The notes under the pieces: model-generated
The model's input: only the letters and a program-made list of their open reading frames with translations
Databases searched by the model: none
Told to the model about the DNA's origin: nothing
Made by a program: the position numbers and the translations under genes
Source of the DNA: Stomoxys calcitrans
Lineage: Eukaryota > Arthropoda > Insecta > Diptera > Muscidae
NCBI RefSeq assembly: GCF_963082655.1
Contig: NC_081552.1
Span: 96,611,922 to 96,675,921 of the forward strand
Length of the DNA stretch: 64,000 nt
Direction of reading: 5' to 3'
Shown: one piece after another, positions 22,470-34,243 of the stretch
Layout of the letters: each line of letters begins with the position of its first letter
Position numbering within the stretch: position 1 is the stretch's first letter

Positions 22470-23106
22470 AGGTCAAAAACCCATTGGAGGCGGTTTTAGG
22501 AGGTAAAACACCACCTAGGTTCTTGGACACAAACTTTAATGTCATATTCGTAATCTGCCTAGCCTATACCTCCTTCCTGACCATATTCGTAATCTACTCG
22601 CGGATACCTTTCATTCGAGCCCCATATTGTCATTACAGTCCAATAAACCAATTTGGGGGGTTTTGGGGTAGGGGAGGCCCCCCCGAATTACTTGGACTCA
22701 GTTTTTAATAAGCAAATCGTACTCTGCTCTTGAATACCTTTCATTTAAGAGCCCAATCGGTCCACATTTAGTTTTGGGTGGTACTTTTGGGGTAAGTAGG
22801 AGGGTCCGACCCCTTGCGATATCAAAAACTTATATAGCCTATTGCTCCTTTCGGACCATATTCGTAATCTACTTCCGAATACCTTTCATTCGATTCCCAT
22901 TTTGTCATTATCGTCCAATAAACCTATTTTGGAGGGGTTTTGGGGTCGGGGCGGCCCCCATTTACTTGGACCCAAATTAAAATGGAATTTGTATTCTACT
23001 CTTGAATACCTCTCTTTTAAGTCCCATATTGTCGCAATCGGTCCACTTTTATTTTTTGGCTGGTACTTTTGTGGTAAGGGGGAGGGTCCGCCCCCTTGCG
23101 ATATAA
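22470..23106 (-). mobile_element. Helitron-C related fragment
   Basis: Diverged units with CCATATTCGTAATCTACT, CCTTTCATTCGAGCCCC and GGGGTTTTGGGG blocks, closest to 55514-55902. Both ends are missing. It ends against the start of a HINE-A (ACAAGTGAAAGCG). Confidence 0.55.
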
Positions 23107-24070
23107 AACAAGTGAAAGCGTGCTAAGCTCGAGATCCCAGATCGGTTTATATGGCAGCTATATCAGGTTACGAACCGATTTGAACCATACTTGGCACAGT
23201 TGCTGGATATCATAACAAAATACTACGTTTAAAAGTTCATTCCAATCGGATAAGAATTGCGCCCTCTAGAGGCTCAAGAAGTCAAGACCCAAGATCGATT
23301 TATATGGCAGCTATATGAGGTTATGGACCGATTTGAATCATACTTAGCACAGTTGTTGTATATTATAACAGAACACGTCGTGCAAAATTTCATTCCAATC
23401 GGATAAGAATTGCGCACTCTAGAGGCTCAAGAAGTCAAGACCCAAGATCGGTTTATATGGCAACTATATCAGGTTATGGACCGATTTGAGCCATACTTGG
23501 CACAGTTATTGGATAATATAACAAAATACTACGTACAAAATTTCAGTCAAATCGGATAAGAATTGCGCACTATAGAGGCTCAAGAAGTCAAGACCCAAGA
23601 TCGGTTTATATGACTGCTATATCAGGTTATGGACCTATTTGAATCATACTTGGCACAGTTGCTGGATATCATAACAATTGAATATCATTGGATATTAAGA
23701 AGTCAAGACCCAAGATCGGTTTATATGGCAGCTATATCAAAACATGGAACGATTTGAGCCATACTTGGCACAGTTATTGTATATCATAACAAAATACTAC
23801 GTGCAAAATTTCATTCCAATCGGATAAGAACTGCGCACTCTAGAGGCTCAAGAAGTCAAGACCCAAGATCGGTTTATATGGCAGCTATATGAAAACATGG
23901 ACCGATATGGCCCATTTACAATACCAACCGACCTACACTAATAAGAAGTATTTGTGCAAAATTTCAAGCGGCAAGCTATACTCCTTCGGAAGTTAGCGTG
24001 CTTTCGACAGACAAACGGACGGACGGTCAGACGTACGGACATGGCTTAATCGAAATAAAATGTCACGAAG
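23107..24070 (-). mobile_element. HINE-A element, both ends damaged
   Basis: It has ACAAGTGAAAGCGTGCTAAG but no hairpin, six units, and a GACG tract near 24006-24040. It stops at GTCACGAAGATTG and passes into a HINE-B with no terminal inverted repeat. Confidence 0.7.
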
Positions 24071-25577
24071 ATTGCATACCTTTTGTCCCATAGCAGTTAT
24101 ATCGAAATATGTTCCGATTTGGACCAAATAGTAATAAGTACAAGTCATTGTTCAATTGTGTATAACAAAATATTGGTCTTTCTAGTAGATATATCTAAAA
24201 ATAAACCGATCTGAACCATATACGCGCAGGCGTCGAAAAGCCTAACATAAGTCACTGTGTCAATTTTCAGTGAAATCGGATTATAAATGCGCCTTTTATG
24301 GGGCCAAGACTTTAAATCGAGAGATCGGTCTTATGACAGCTATATCCAAATCTGGACCGATTTGGGCTAAGTTGCAAAAAAATGTCGAAGAGTCTAACAC
24401 AATGCACTATCCCAAATTTCAGCGAAATCGGGCAATAAATGAGCCTTTTATGGCCCCAAGACCTAAAACCGAGAAAATCGGATAATAAATGTGGCTTTTA
24501 TTGACCTAAGACCCTAAATCGGAGGATCGGTCAGGGTCATATTAAAGAAAAATATCGAAGGGCCAAAGACAACTCACTGTCCCAAATTTCAGCAAAATCG
24601 GATAATAAATGTGGCTTTTATTGACCTAAGACCCTAAATCGGAGGATCGGTCTATATGGCAGCTATATCCAAATCTGGACCGATCTGGGCCACATTGACG
24701 AAGGATGTCGAAGGGCCTAAAACTCTCACTGTCCCAAATTTCAGCAAAATCGGATAATAAATGTGGCTTTTAGAGCCTAAGATTCTAAAACGGAGGATCG
24801 GTCTATAGGCAGCTATATGCAAATCTAGACCGATCTGAGCCAAATTAACTTAGGATTTTATTGACCTAAGACCCTAAATCGGAGGATCGGTCAGGGTCAT
24901 ATTAAAGAAAAATATCGAAGGGCCAAAGACAACTCACTGTCCCAAATTTCAGCAAAATCGGATAATAAATGTGGCTTTTATTGACCTAAGACCCTAAATC
25001 GGAGGATCGGTCTATATGGCAGCTATATCCAAATCTGGACCGATCTGGGCCACATTGACGAAGGATGTCGAAGGGCCTAAAACTCTCACTGTCCCAAATT
25101 TCAGCAAAATCGGATAATAAATGTGGCTTTTAGAGCCTAAGATTCTAAAACGGAGGATCGGTCTATAGGCAGCTATATGCAAATCTAGACCGATCTGAGC
25201 CAAATTAACTTAGGATGTCAAAGGGTCTAACACAACTCACTGTCTTTAATTTCAACTAAATCGGATAATAAATGTGGCTTTTTTTGACATAAGACCCTAA
25301 ATCGGAGGATCGGTCTATATGGCAGCTATATCCAAATCTGGACCGATCTGGGCCACATTGACGAAGGATGTCGAAGGGCCTAAAACTACTCACTGTCCCA
25401 AATTTCGGCAAAATCGGATAATAAATGTGGCTTTTAGAGCCTAAGATTCTAAATCGGAGGATCGGTCTATATGGCAGCTATATCCAAATCTGGACCGATC
25501 TGAGCCAAATTGACGGAGGATGTCGAAGGGCCTAACACAACTTACTGTCCTAAATTTCAGTAAAATCGGATAATAAA
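24071..25577 (-). mobile_element. HINE-B array, truncated, with an exact 360-bp internal duplication
   Basis: Units with AAATCGGATAATAAATGTGG, GGAGGATCGGTCTATATGG and ATCCAAATCTGGACCGATCTG. Both ends are missing: the left joins a broken HINE-A and the right is cut by a Helitron-C end. 24496-24855 is repeated base for base at 24856-25215. Confidence 0.75.
24496..25215. repeat. Perfect tandem duplication, two copies of 360 bp
   Basis: Comparison line by line shows no difference between 24496-24855 and 24856-25215. Neighbouring units in the same array differ at many positions, so this copy is very recent or an assembly artefact. 360 bp is not a whole multiple of the 153-154 bp unit. Confidence 0.92.
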
Positions 25578-26072
25578 CTAACTGAGCCCGGCCCGCTCTG
25601 CTGCGCTCGATAATGCTATGTTCGAGAAAAGTACTCTTAATTGGGAAATTTCTGTCTAATTTTAGTTCCAATTTCTGCCTGATTTCAATTCCAACTTCCC
25701 TGTGGATATTTCCACTCTCAAATACCTCTTATTTAAACCCCAATAAATAAAAGTCCTATTTAAAGGTGTGCTGGATCCCCAGCGACTTGGTCTCAAAAGT
25801 GGAATTCAATTTTGTGGTTTACTCATTAAAGATCCATACTGCCATGGTCGGTAAATATGTCCATTTGAGGGGTTTTTTGGGGGTGGGGTGACCCACAAAA
25901 CACTTAGTCCTAAAATTGGTTTCAGATTCGCTTTCTACTCTCAAATACCTTGAATTTGATACCCATATTGTAGTGATTGGTCTATAAATTCGTTTGGTGG
26001 CTTTTGGGGGAGGGCGGCCCTCCTGGGCACCCCACCTCAGATTCTGATACCAATTTTTTTATTTTAGGTTAA
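25578..26072 (-). mobile_element. Helitron-C fragment, 3' end
   Basis: The 3' terminus on the minus strand reads GCAGAGCGGGCCGGGCTCAG, then TTAG in place of CTAG. It is inserted into the HINE-B array between AATAA and A. Internal blocks (GTCGGTAAATATGTCC, GGGGTTTTTTGGGGG) follow. The 5' TC end is missing. Confidence 0.62.
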
Positions 26073-26074
26073 AT

Positions 26075-26922
26075 TAAGTGTGCCAACAAAATTTCATTGT
26101 GTAATATTTCAGTTCATTCGGATAATAATTGCGCCTTGTAGGGGCTCAAAAAGCAAATTCGGGAGATAGGTTTAAATGGGAGCTGTATTAAGCTATTGAT
26201 CGATTGAGACCATATAAGACACGTATGTTGAAGGTCACGAGAGAAGCCGTTGTACAAAATGTATGCCAAATCGGATGAGAATTGCGCCCTCTAGAGGCTC
26301 AAGAAGTCAAGATCCCAGATCGGTTTATATGGCAGCTATATCAGGTTATGTACCGATTTGCGCCACACTTAGCATAGTTATTGAAAGTCATAACAAAACA
26401 CCTCATGCAATATTTCAGCCAAATCGGATGGGAATTGCGAGCTCTATTGGCTCAAGAAATCAAGATCCAAGATCGGGTTATATGAAAGCTATACCTGATT
26501 ATGAACCGATTTGAATCATACTCAACACAGTTGTTGGATATCATAACAAAACACGTCGTGCAAGATTTCAATCCAATCGGATAAGAATTGCGCACTCTAG
26601 AGGCTCAAAAAGTCAAGACCCAAGATCGGTTTATATGGCAGCTATATCAAAACACGGACCGATTTGGTCCGTTTACAATACCAACCGACCTACACTTATA
26701 AAAATTATGTGGCAAATTTTCAAGCGGCTAGCTTTACTCTTTCGAAAGTTAGCGTCCTTTCGACAGACAGACACACTGACGGACGGACATGGCTAGATCG
26801 ACCTAAAATGACATGACGATTTAGAATATATATACTTTATGGATTCTCAGAAGAATATTTCGAGGTGTTAAAAAGAGAATGACGAAATTAGTATACCCCC
26901 ATCCTATGGTGGAGGGTATAAT
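26075..26922 (-). mobile_element. HINE-A3 element, hairpin end missing
   Basis: A3-type units (TTCATTCGGATAATAATTGC, AAATCGGATGAGAATTGCG), a short GACAGACAGACACACTGACG tract, TATATATA and CCTATGGTGGAGGGTATAAT. It joins the next A3 copy at 26922. Confidence 0.68.
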
Positions 26923-27776
26923 AAGAACTGTTATGCTATTGGAGCTATATCAAGTTATAGTCCGATTCGGACCATAAATGAATGCTGAACATTGTAGAAG
27001 TCATTGTGTAATATTTCAATTCATTCGGATAAGAATTGCGCCTTGCACAGGTTAAAGAAGCAAAATCAGGAGATAGGTTTGTATCAAGGTACTGATCGAT
27101 TCAGACCATATTAGACACGTATATTGAATGTCATTAGAGAAGCCGATGTAAAAAATGTGTGCCAAATCGGATGAGAAGTGCGTCCTCTAGAGGCTCAAAA
27201 AGTCAAGATCCCAGATCGGTTTATATGGCAGCTATATCAGGTTATGTACCGATTTGCGCCATACTTAACACAGTTATTGGAAGTCATAATAAAACACCTC
27301 ATGCAAAAATTCCGCCAAATCGGATAAGAATTGCGCGCTCTATTGGCTCAAGAAATCAAGATCCCAGATTGGTTTATATGACAGCTATACCAGATTGTCA
27401 ACCGATTTGAATCACACTTAGAGCAGTAGTTGGAAGTGATACCAAAACATAACGTGCAAAATTTCAGTTAAATCGGACGAGAATTGCTCCCTCTAGAGGC
27501 TCAAGAAATCAAGACCCAAAATCGGTTTATATGACAGCTTTATCAAAACATGTACCGATTTGGTCCATTTACAATCCCGACCTACACCTATAAGAATTGT
27601 TTGTGCAAAATTTCGAGCGCTAAACTGTACTTCTTCGAAAGTTAGCGTGCTTTAGACAGACAGACGGTCAGACGGGCGGACGGACGGGCAGACGGACGGA
27701 CATGGTTAGATCCACTTAAAATGACATGACAATCAAGAATATATATACTTTATGGGGTCTTAGACGTATATGCGTC
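26923..27776 (-). mobile_element. HINE-A3 element, left arm of a head-to-head inverted pair
   Basis: It starts at AGAACTGTTATGCTATTGGA, with no hairpin. Units and a GACG/GACA tract (27655-27700) follow. The last ~60 bp with ATGGTGGAGGGTATA are missing where it meets the mirror copy. Confidence 0.7.
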
Positions 27777-27818
27777 TCGAAATATGCGTCTAAGACCCCA
27801 TAAAGTATATATATTCTT
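27735..27818. repeat. 32-bp perfect palindrome arms with a 20-bp spacer
   Basis: 27735-27766 is the exact reverse complement of 27787-27818 (TCTTAGACG against CGTCTAAGA at the inner ends). Imperfect pairing goes on outward through the GACG/GTCC tracts. The centre TATATGCGTCTCGAAATATG is itself HINE end sequence. Confidence 0.95.
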
Positions 27819-28886
27819 GATCGTCATGTCATTTTAAGTCAATCTAGCCATGTCCGTCCGTTCGTCCGTCCGTCCGTCCATCCGTCTGTCGAAAGCACGC
27901 TAACTTTTGAAGGAGTTAAGCTAGCCGCTTGAAATTTTGCACAAACACTTTTTATTAGTGTAGATCGGTTGGTATTGTAAATGGGCCAATTCGGTCAATG
28001 TTTTGATATAGCTGCCGTATAAACCGATCTTGGGTCTTGAATTCTTGAGAATCTAAAAGGCGCAATTCTTATTCGATTTTATTGAAATTTAGGGTTTTGG
28101 TATCACTTTCAACAACTGAATGGTTTACATCGGTCCATGTTTTGATATAGCTGCCATATAAACCGATCTTGGATCTTGACTTCTTGAGCCATTAGAGCAC
28201 GCAATTCTTATCCGATTTGGCTGAAATTTAGCACGAGGTGTTTTGGTATCACTTCCAACAACTGTGCTATGTACGATTCAAATCGGTTCATAATCTGGTA
28301 TAGCTGTCATATAAACCGATCTTAGATCCTGACTTCTTGAGCCAATAGAGCGCGCAAATCTCATCCGATTTGGTTGAAATTTTGCATGAGTTGCTTTGTT
28401 ATGACTTTCAATAACTGCGCGAAGTATGGTGTAAATCGATAAATAACCTGATATAGCTGCCATATAAACCGATCTGGAAACTTGACTTCTTGAACCTCTA
28501 GCGGGCGCAATTCTCATCCGATTTGGCAGAAATTTTGTACAGCGGCAGCTCTCATAACCTTCAACATACGATTCTAATATAGTCTGAATGGATCAATAGC
28601 TTGATACAGCGCCCGTATAAACCGATCTCCCGATTTTGCTTCTTGAGCCCCTACAAGGCGCAATTCTTATCCGAATGGACTGAAATATTACACAATAACT
28701 TCTACAATGTTCAATATTCAATTAATTTATGGTCCGAATCGGACTATAACTTTATATAGCTTCAATAGTATAACAGTTCTTATTCAGTTTTCTTTGTTTG
28801 CCTAAAAAGAGATACCGCGCAAAGAACTCGACAAATGCGATCTATGGTGGAGGGTATATAAGATTCGGCTCGGCCTCTTACTTGTT
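27777..28886 (+). mobile_element. HINE-A3 element, right arm of the inverted pair
   Basis: The reverse complement of its neighbour's end: CGTCTAAGACCCCATAAAG, a GTCCGTTCGTCCGTCC tract, then five units. 3' end CTATGGTGGAGGGTATATAAG, a broken hairpin and CTTACTTGTT. The TATACCC 5' end is missing. Confidence 0.72.
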
Positions 28887-29555
28887 TTGTTTTGCTTATC
28901 TACATTCCAAATCATATTTCAAAGCTACCACTTGGGAAACCACATAATTACAGATCCGTAGGTCCTTCTGCTCCTATCCCAATTTGAGGGTAAAAAGTGT
29001 ACTCTATTGCCAAATAATTTTTATTGCTGTCCTATTCTATTCTGATACCTTTCAGTTCATACCCATATTGCCTAATGCGGTGAAAGAGTGCTGTTGGGGG
29101 TTTTTTTTTAGGGGTAGGGACCCCACTGAACTCTTTGGCGATATTTTTATACCAAATTTGTACTCGACTCTAAAATACCTTTCATTTGATACACATATTG
29201 TCGCAATCGGTAAACATGTCCGTCCGATTGGGTTATATGCCCGTCCCCCAGGTTATTTCGCCTAAAAATTATATACCAATTTCGTGTTTTTGGGGTACCA
29301 TAACACAAATTTGGGGTACCACAATAAAAAATTTCGCTTAAATCGAAGCACGCATCTCCGAGATCTGGCGTTTTTGAAAATTGTGGTATGTGGTCAGCTT
29401 CCCTCTCGTATATCGAAAAGTACCTTTTTTCATCAGGGCCCAATCTCTACCATATGTGAAAATTTTATTAAAATCGGTTCATCCGTTTTTGAGTCTATAC
29501 GGTACAGACAAACAAACTAACAACAACAAATAAACAAACAAAGCGCAACAATTTC
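28887..29555 (-). mobile_element. Helitron-C related fragment with 5' region
   Basis: Units with CCTTTCAGTTCATACCC and GGGGTTTTTTTTTAGGGG blocks, and the conserved 5' region read on the minus strand (TCATCCGTTTTTGAGTCTAT and AACAAACAAAGCGCAACAAT on the plus). The TC terminus and the CTAG end are not visible. Confidence 0.55.
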
Positions 29556-30624
29556 TTTTTATACCCACCACCGAAGGATGGGGGTATATTCATTTTGTCA
29601 TTCCGTTTGCAACACATCGAAATATCCATTTCCGACCCTATAAAGTATATATATTCTTAATCAGCGTAAAAATCTAAGACGATCTAAACATGTCCGTCCG
29701 TCTGTCTGTTGAAATCACGCTAGGCCCATAAAAGGCACATTTATTGTCCGATTTTGCTGAAATTTGGAACAGTGAGTTGTGTTAGGCACTTCGACATCTT
29801 TCTTCAATTTGGTCCAGATCGGTTCAGATTTGGATATAGCTGTCGTATAGACCGATTTATTGATTTATGGTTTTGGGCCCATAAAATGCTCATTTATTGT
29901 CCGATGTCGCCGAAATTTGGGACAGTCAGTTAAGTTAAGCCCCTTGACATACTTCTGCAATATCGCACAGATCGGTCCAGATTTAGATATAGCTGCCATA
30001 TAGACCGATATCTGGGTTTTAGGTTTTGGGGCCATAAAATACGCATTTATTGTCCGATGTCGCTGAAATTTGAGACAGTGAGTTTGGTTAGGCTCTTCGA
30101 CGTCCTTCCTTAATTTTGCCCAGATCGGTCCAGATTTGAATATAGCTGCCATATAGACCGATCTCTCGACTTAAGGATTTGGGCCCATAAAAGCGACATT
30201 AATAGTCCGATTTCGCTGAAATTTGGGACAGTACTTTGTGTTAGGCTCTTCGACATTTTTATGCAATTTGACCCAAATCGGTCCCGATTTGGATATAACT
30301 GCCATGTAGACCGATATCTCGATTTAATGTCTTGGCCCCATAAAAGGCGCATTTATAATCCGATTTCACTGAAATTTGGCACAGTGACTTATGTTAGGCT
30401 TTTCGACATCCGTGTCGTATATAGTTCAGATCGGTTTCTTTTTAGATATAGCTAATGTACTTATTAGTATTTGGTCCAAATCGGAACATATTTGGATATA
30501 ACTCATATGGGATATAAGGTATAAAATTTTCACCGAATTTTGATGAAAGGTGGTTTATATATATACCCGATGTGGTGGGTATCCAAAGTTCGGCCCGGCC
30601 GAACTTAACGCCTTGTTACTTGTT
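29556..30624 (+). mobile_element. HINE-B element, complete
   Basis: TTTTTATACCCACCACCGAAGG, TATATATA, GTCCGTCCGTCTGTCTG, then six units (one partly lost near 29720). 3' part GATGTGGTGGGTATCC, intact hairpin GTTCGGCC-C-GGCCGAAC and TTGTTACTTGTT. One of the best-preserved B copies in the window. Confidence 0.8.
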
Positions 30625-30639
30625 TTATAATAGCAAGAT

Positions 30640-31200
30640 ATATCGCCCGATTTTCACTCCTAGAGCCCTTGCAAGCGTATTTATTGACCATCTTGTACAA
30701 CGCTTTCCTCGATGACTTCCACAATAGCTAAGAAGTTTAGTTGAAATCGGTTAAGAATTAGATATAGCTCCCATACATATGTTCGTCCGATTTTCAGAAA
30801 TATTGCAATAAAGTGCTCATAGAAATTGGTTCAAATTTAGATTTAGCTGCCATATATGTATGTCGCCCGATTTTCACATCTGGAGCCACTGCAAGCGCAT
30901 TTATTGACCAATCTTACCTAAATAGTGGATAACGCTTTCCTCAGTTTAGATTTAAATGTAGCACCCATATATATGTACGTTCGATTTTGAGTAATTTACA
31001 ATCATTTTCTCGTTTTTGTCCGTATTTATTACAGATTGAACATATTTGCTCGAAATTTGATACGGATTGTTTAATAACCCATCTGAAAACATTCGCCGAG
31101 TTCCATCAAATTTGATTCAGAATTAGACATAGCTCCCACATTGTACCTATAGGGTAGGTGTAGGGTATTATACAGTCGGCACCGCCCTACTTTTGCTTTT
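30640..31200 (+). repeat. Another HINE-like repeat, diverged
   Basis: Units with TATGTCGCCCGATTTTCAC, AAGCGCATTTATTGACC and TAGCTCCCATA. The right end GTAGGGTATTATACAGTCGG, then CACCGCCCTACTTTTGC looks like a diverged hairpin end of the same superfamily. The 5' end was not found. Confidence 0.5.
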
Positions 31201-31379
31201 CCATACTGGTTCAATTAATTTTTTAAATGAAAACTTATTTTTGTTTCAATTAAATTTTTAATTGGAAAAAAATCGTGATATTGGTTTTGGGTACTAATAC
31301 GTTGAAATTAATTTTCATAAAATAGGCAATAAAGAATGATTTGTAAGTAATACATGACCATTTCCAAATGTATTTGTAA
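31201..31379. other. AT-rich spacer
   Basis: Unique AT-rich sequence before the Helitron-C cluster. No feature seen. Confidence 0.35.
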
Positions 31380-32522
31380 CTAGCTGAACAGGGCCCGCTC
31401 CGCTGCGCCTTCTTTCAATCTCTTATTTTATCTGAGCCATTATTGGTTGTCATTATTGGTTTATATTTCCATTTGGCGGATTTTGAAGGTGGCGCGGCCC
31501 TCCTTCATTTCTGTTTTTCAATTATTATAAACAAACTAAATCTCGTTTAAATTGCCGCACCCATCTCCGAGATCTGGCGTGTTTAAAACTATGGTAAAGC
31601 TTGAGTGTTAGATTTACTTCATTCTCTTGGTTTTCGTGGTGAATTGAACCATTGCCCCGAAGGAGGATATCAGATTCATTCTCTGCTCCCAAAAACCTAC
31701 ATGGTGCAATAGTCGGTATATATGTTTTGTTTAGGGAGAGTTTATGAGGTGGGGCGGCCCTGAAACCATTGGCCATATAACAGATATCAGATTTGAACCC
31801 ATTTTTTCCATATTTAAGAAACATGTTCAGTTTGAGGGGTATCCAGGGAATGAAGCGGCCACCCACTCACTTATCCCTGAAAAACTATCAGCATCGTGCT
31901 CTACTCACAATTCATTTTATTTGTGCCCCAATTGCCATTGGTTTATGGGGTGAGACGATCCCAAACACTTATCAAATACCTATAATTTATTACCATTGTA
32001 GGCAAACGTGGCCGGTTTAAGGGAATTTAGGGGGCGGAACGTGGAATAATATCAGCATCGTGCTAGAGCACGAGTTAGTTTGAGCCCCATAATACGCTAC
32101 GGGTTTCGTTCAGATCCACACTAATCAATTTTTATGTGTTGGTTATCTACGTTCAAATTCATATTTCAACGCTACCATTTGGGTAGCGTAGGTCCTTCTG
32201 TGTTTATTATAATTTGAGGGTAAAAAGTGAACTCTATTACCAAAGACCCTTTATTGCTGTCCTATTTAGTACTGATAGGCCTTCATATATTATTTTAATT
32301 ATTAGGAGGGGGATTGCCACCTGACACGCCTTTTGATTTGTGTATAATATGTGCTCAGTCTTCCTACATGACATTTTGTTGATGTTTTCATTGGGAGGAG
32401 AGGGTCGCTCCCCCCGACGCTAAGACCCAAAAGACAATTTATTTGAATCCTTTATTGTTGCGATAAATATGTCCTGTTGAACGATAGGACGTATCCCAGA
32501 TACTTGAAACCTTATATCATTA
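31380..32522 (-). mobile_element. Helitron-C, outer copy, 3' part (interrupted by a nested copy)
   Basis: The minus-strand 3' end is GGCGCAGCGGAGCGGGCCC, then TGTTCAGCTAG (CTAG at 31383-31380). Diverged units lead up to 32522, where another Helitron-C is inserted. The remainder seems to go on at 33922. Confidence 0.6.
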
Positions 32523-33921
32523 CCAGCTGACCCGGGCCCGCTCCGCTGCGCCTTCTTTTACTTTATATGGATCAAAAGTTCCTTTGGAATATTTATTGTC
32601 GACAATTAAAGAGCTTATAGTGAATTAACATGCCACGAAATTAGTATATCGATCGACAAACAGTTTAACAATATAAGTGCCTTTATCTGAGTCCCATATG
32701 ATCTTTATTGGTCTACAAATTTAAGTTTGGATCTATGGTATACTCCATTCTTAAAATACTTTATTTCAGCCCGATGATGTCTGCTGTAGGGGTGTTTTCG
32801 TAGGTGAGACACTTGGCTCTGAAAAAATATCAGCATCGTGCTCTTCTCTCAAATACCATTTATTTAAACCCCATATTGCCATTGATTTAGGGGAGGCACA
32901 TATTGGCATGGTCGAAAAATTTTTTACCCTTTGGGGGGTGTTTTGGGGATGGGGTGATGCCCTAAATACATGGTCCTATATTTGGATATCAAATTCGTAT
33001 TCTACTCCCAAATTCGTTTATTTGAGCCCCATATTGCGATGGTCATTACCAAATTGCTGTTTGTGGGGTATTTTGGGGAAGGGGTAGACCTCCAGAAAAT
33101 TAGTCCCGAAAGTGGGTATCAGTTCTTCCTCTACCGCCCAACATTGACATGGTCGGTAATTATGCCCGATTTAGGGGTGTTTTGGGGATTGGGGCGGTCC
33201 CTCAAGCACTTAGCCCGGAAAATATATCAGCAACGTGCTCTATTCTCATATAACTATATATCATTTAATTGAACCCCATATTGCCATTGGCCTCAAAATT
33301 GGATATCAAATTCGTTTTCTAATCTCATTTAAGCTCCTTATTTGGCCCTAAAAACTATAAATATTTTGTTACGCTCTCTTTAAGATCCAAATTGTCTTGG
33401 TGAGCAAATACGTTCAATGGGGGTTTGTTATGGTGGTGGGGCGTCCCCTGGACTCCCAAATACCTTTAATTTGAGTCCCATATTTCCATAGTCGGCAAAC
33501 ATGACCGGCAATTGGATATCAGATACGTTTTCTTATCCTAAATACCTTTCATTTTAGTACCATATTGTCGTGATTGTTCTAAATATATGTTTGGTGGTTT
33601 TAGGGTGGGGCAGCCCCCGTAGGTAACCCATCCGAAATTTGGATACCAAATTTATATTTTTAGGGTACTATATGAGAGCTCACAAAATTTCGCTTAAATC
33701 GCACCACCCATATCCGAGATCTGGCGTTTCTGAAAATTAGGGTAAGAGGAAGGGTCCGCCCCCCTTCAGATATCAAAAAATGTAGTACCCTATTTTCACC
33801 ACGGGGTCATAAGCAGAATCTGTAAATTTCAAGAAAATCGGTTCAGGCGTTTCTGAGCCTATAAGGAACACACAAACATACAAACAAACAAACAAACACA
33901 AATAGATTTTTATATATAAGA
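32523..33921 (-). mobile_element. Helitron-C, nested copy with both ends
   Basis: 5' TC at 33921-33920 (TCTTATATATAAAAATC), the conserved 5' block (CTCAGAAACGCCTGAACC), about eight units, then GCGCAGCGGAGCGGGCCCGG and a final CTGG (a change from CTAG) at 32523. The flanks are A at 32522 and T at 33922, the A/T target typical of Helitrons with no target-site duplication. About 1.4 kb, non-coding. Confidence 0.75.
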
Positions 33922-34243
33922 TTAGATTCGAACTCTACTGTAGTAGACCTTTCTTTTAATTCCCATACTATCCTGATCGAACTACACGTCCTATTGGAGG
34001 GTGTTTAATGGGTTGGCCGGTCCCGAACTTTGTCTCAAAAGTGAATACCAGATTCGTAGTCAACTCCCAAAGACCTTTCATATGATACCCATTTTGTGAC
34101 GTTGGACATTCATGCCTGTTTTGGGGTTGGGGAAACCCCGTAGACACCTCATACCAAATTATTATAACAGATGTGTTCTCAAAGTCCAAATACCTGTCAT
34201 TTGATACCGATATTGCCCAAAGTGGTAAATTGTCCTGTGCGGG
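33922..34243 (-). mobile_element. Helitron-C, outer copy, remaining part
   Basis: Diverged units (CCTTTCTTTTAATTCCCAT, CATGCCTGTTTTGGGG). It continues the outer copy after the nested insertion and is cut by a HINE-A. Confidence 0.5.

Noticed and set aside
27655..27700. Spaced GACG/GACA repeats as a possible CRISPR-like array
   Set aside because: Uninterrupted tetranucleotide tract in an insect transposon, no spacers.
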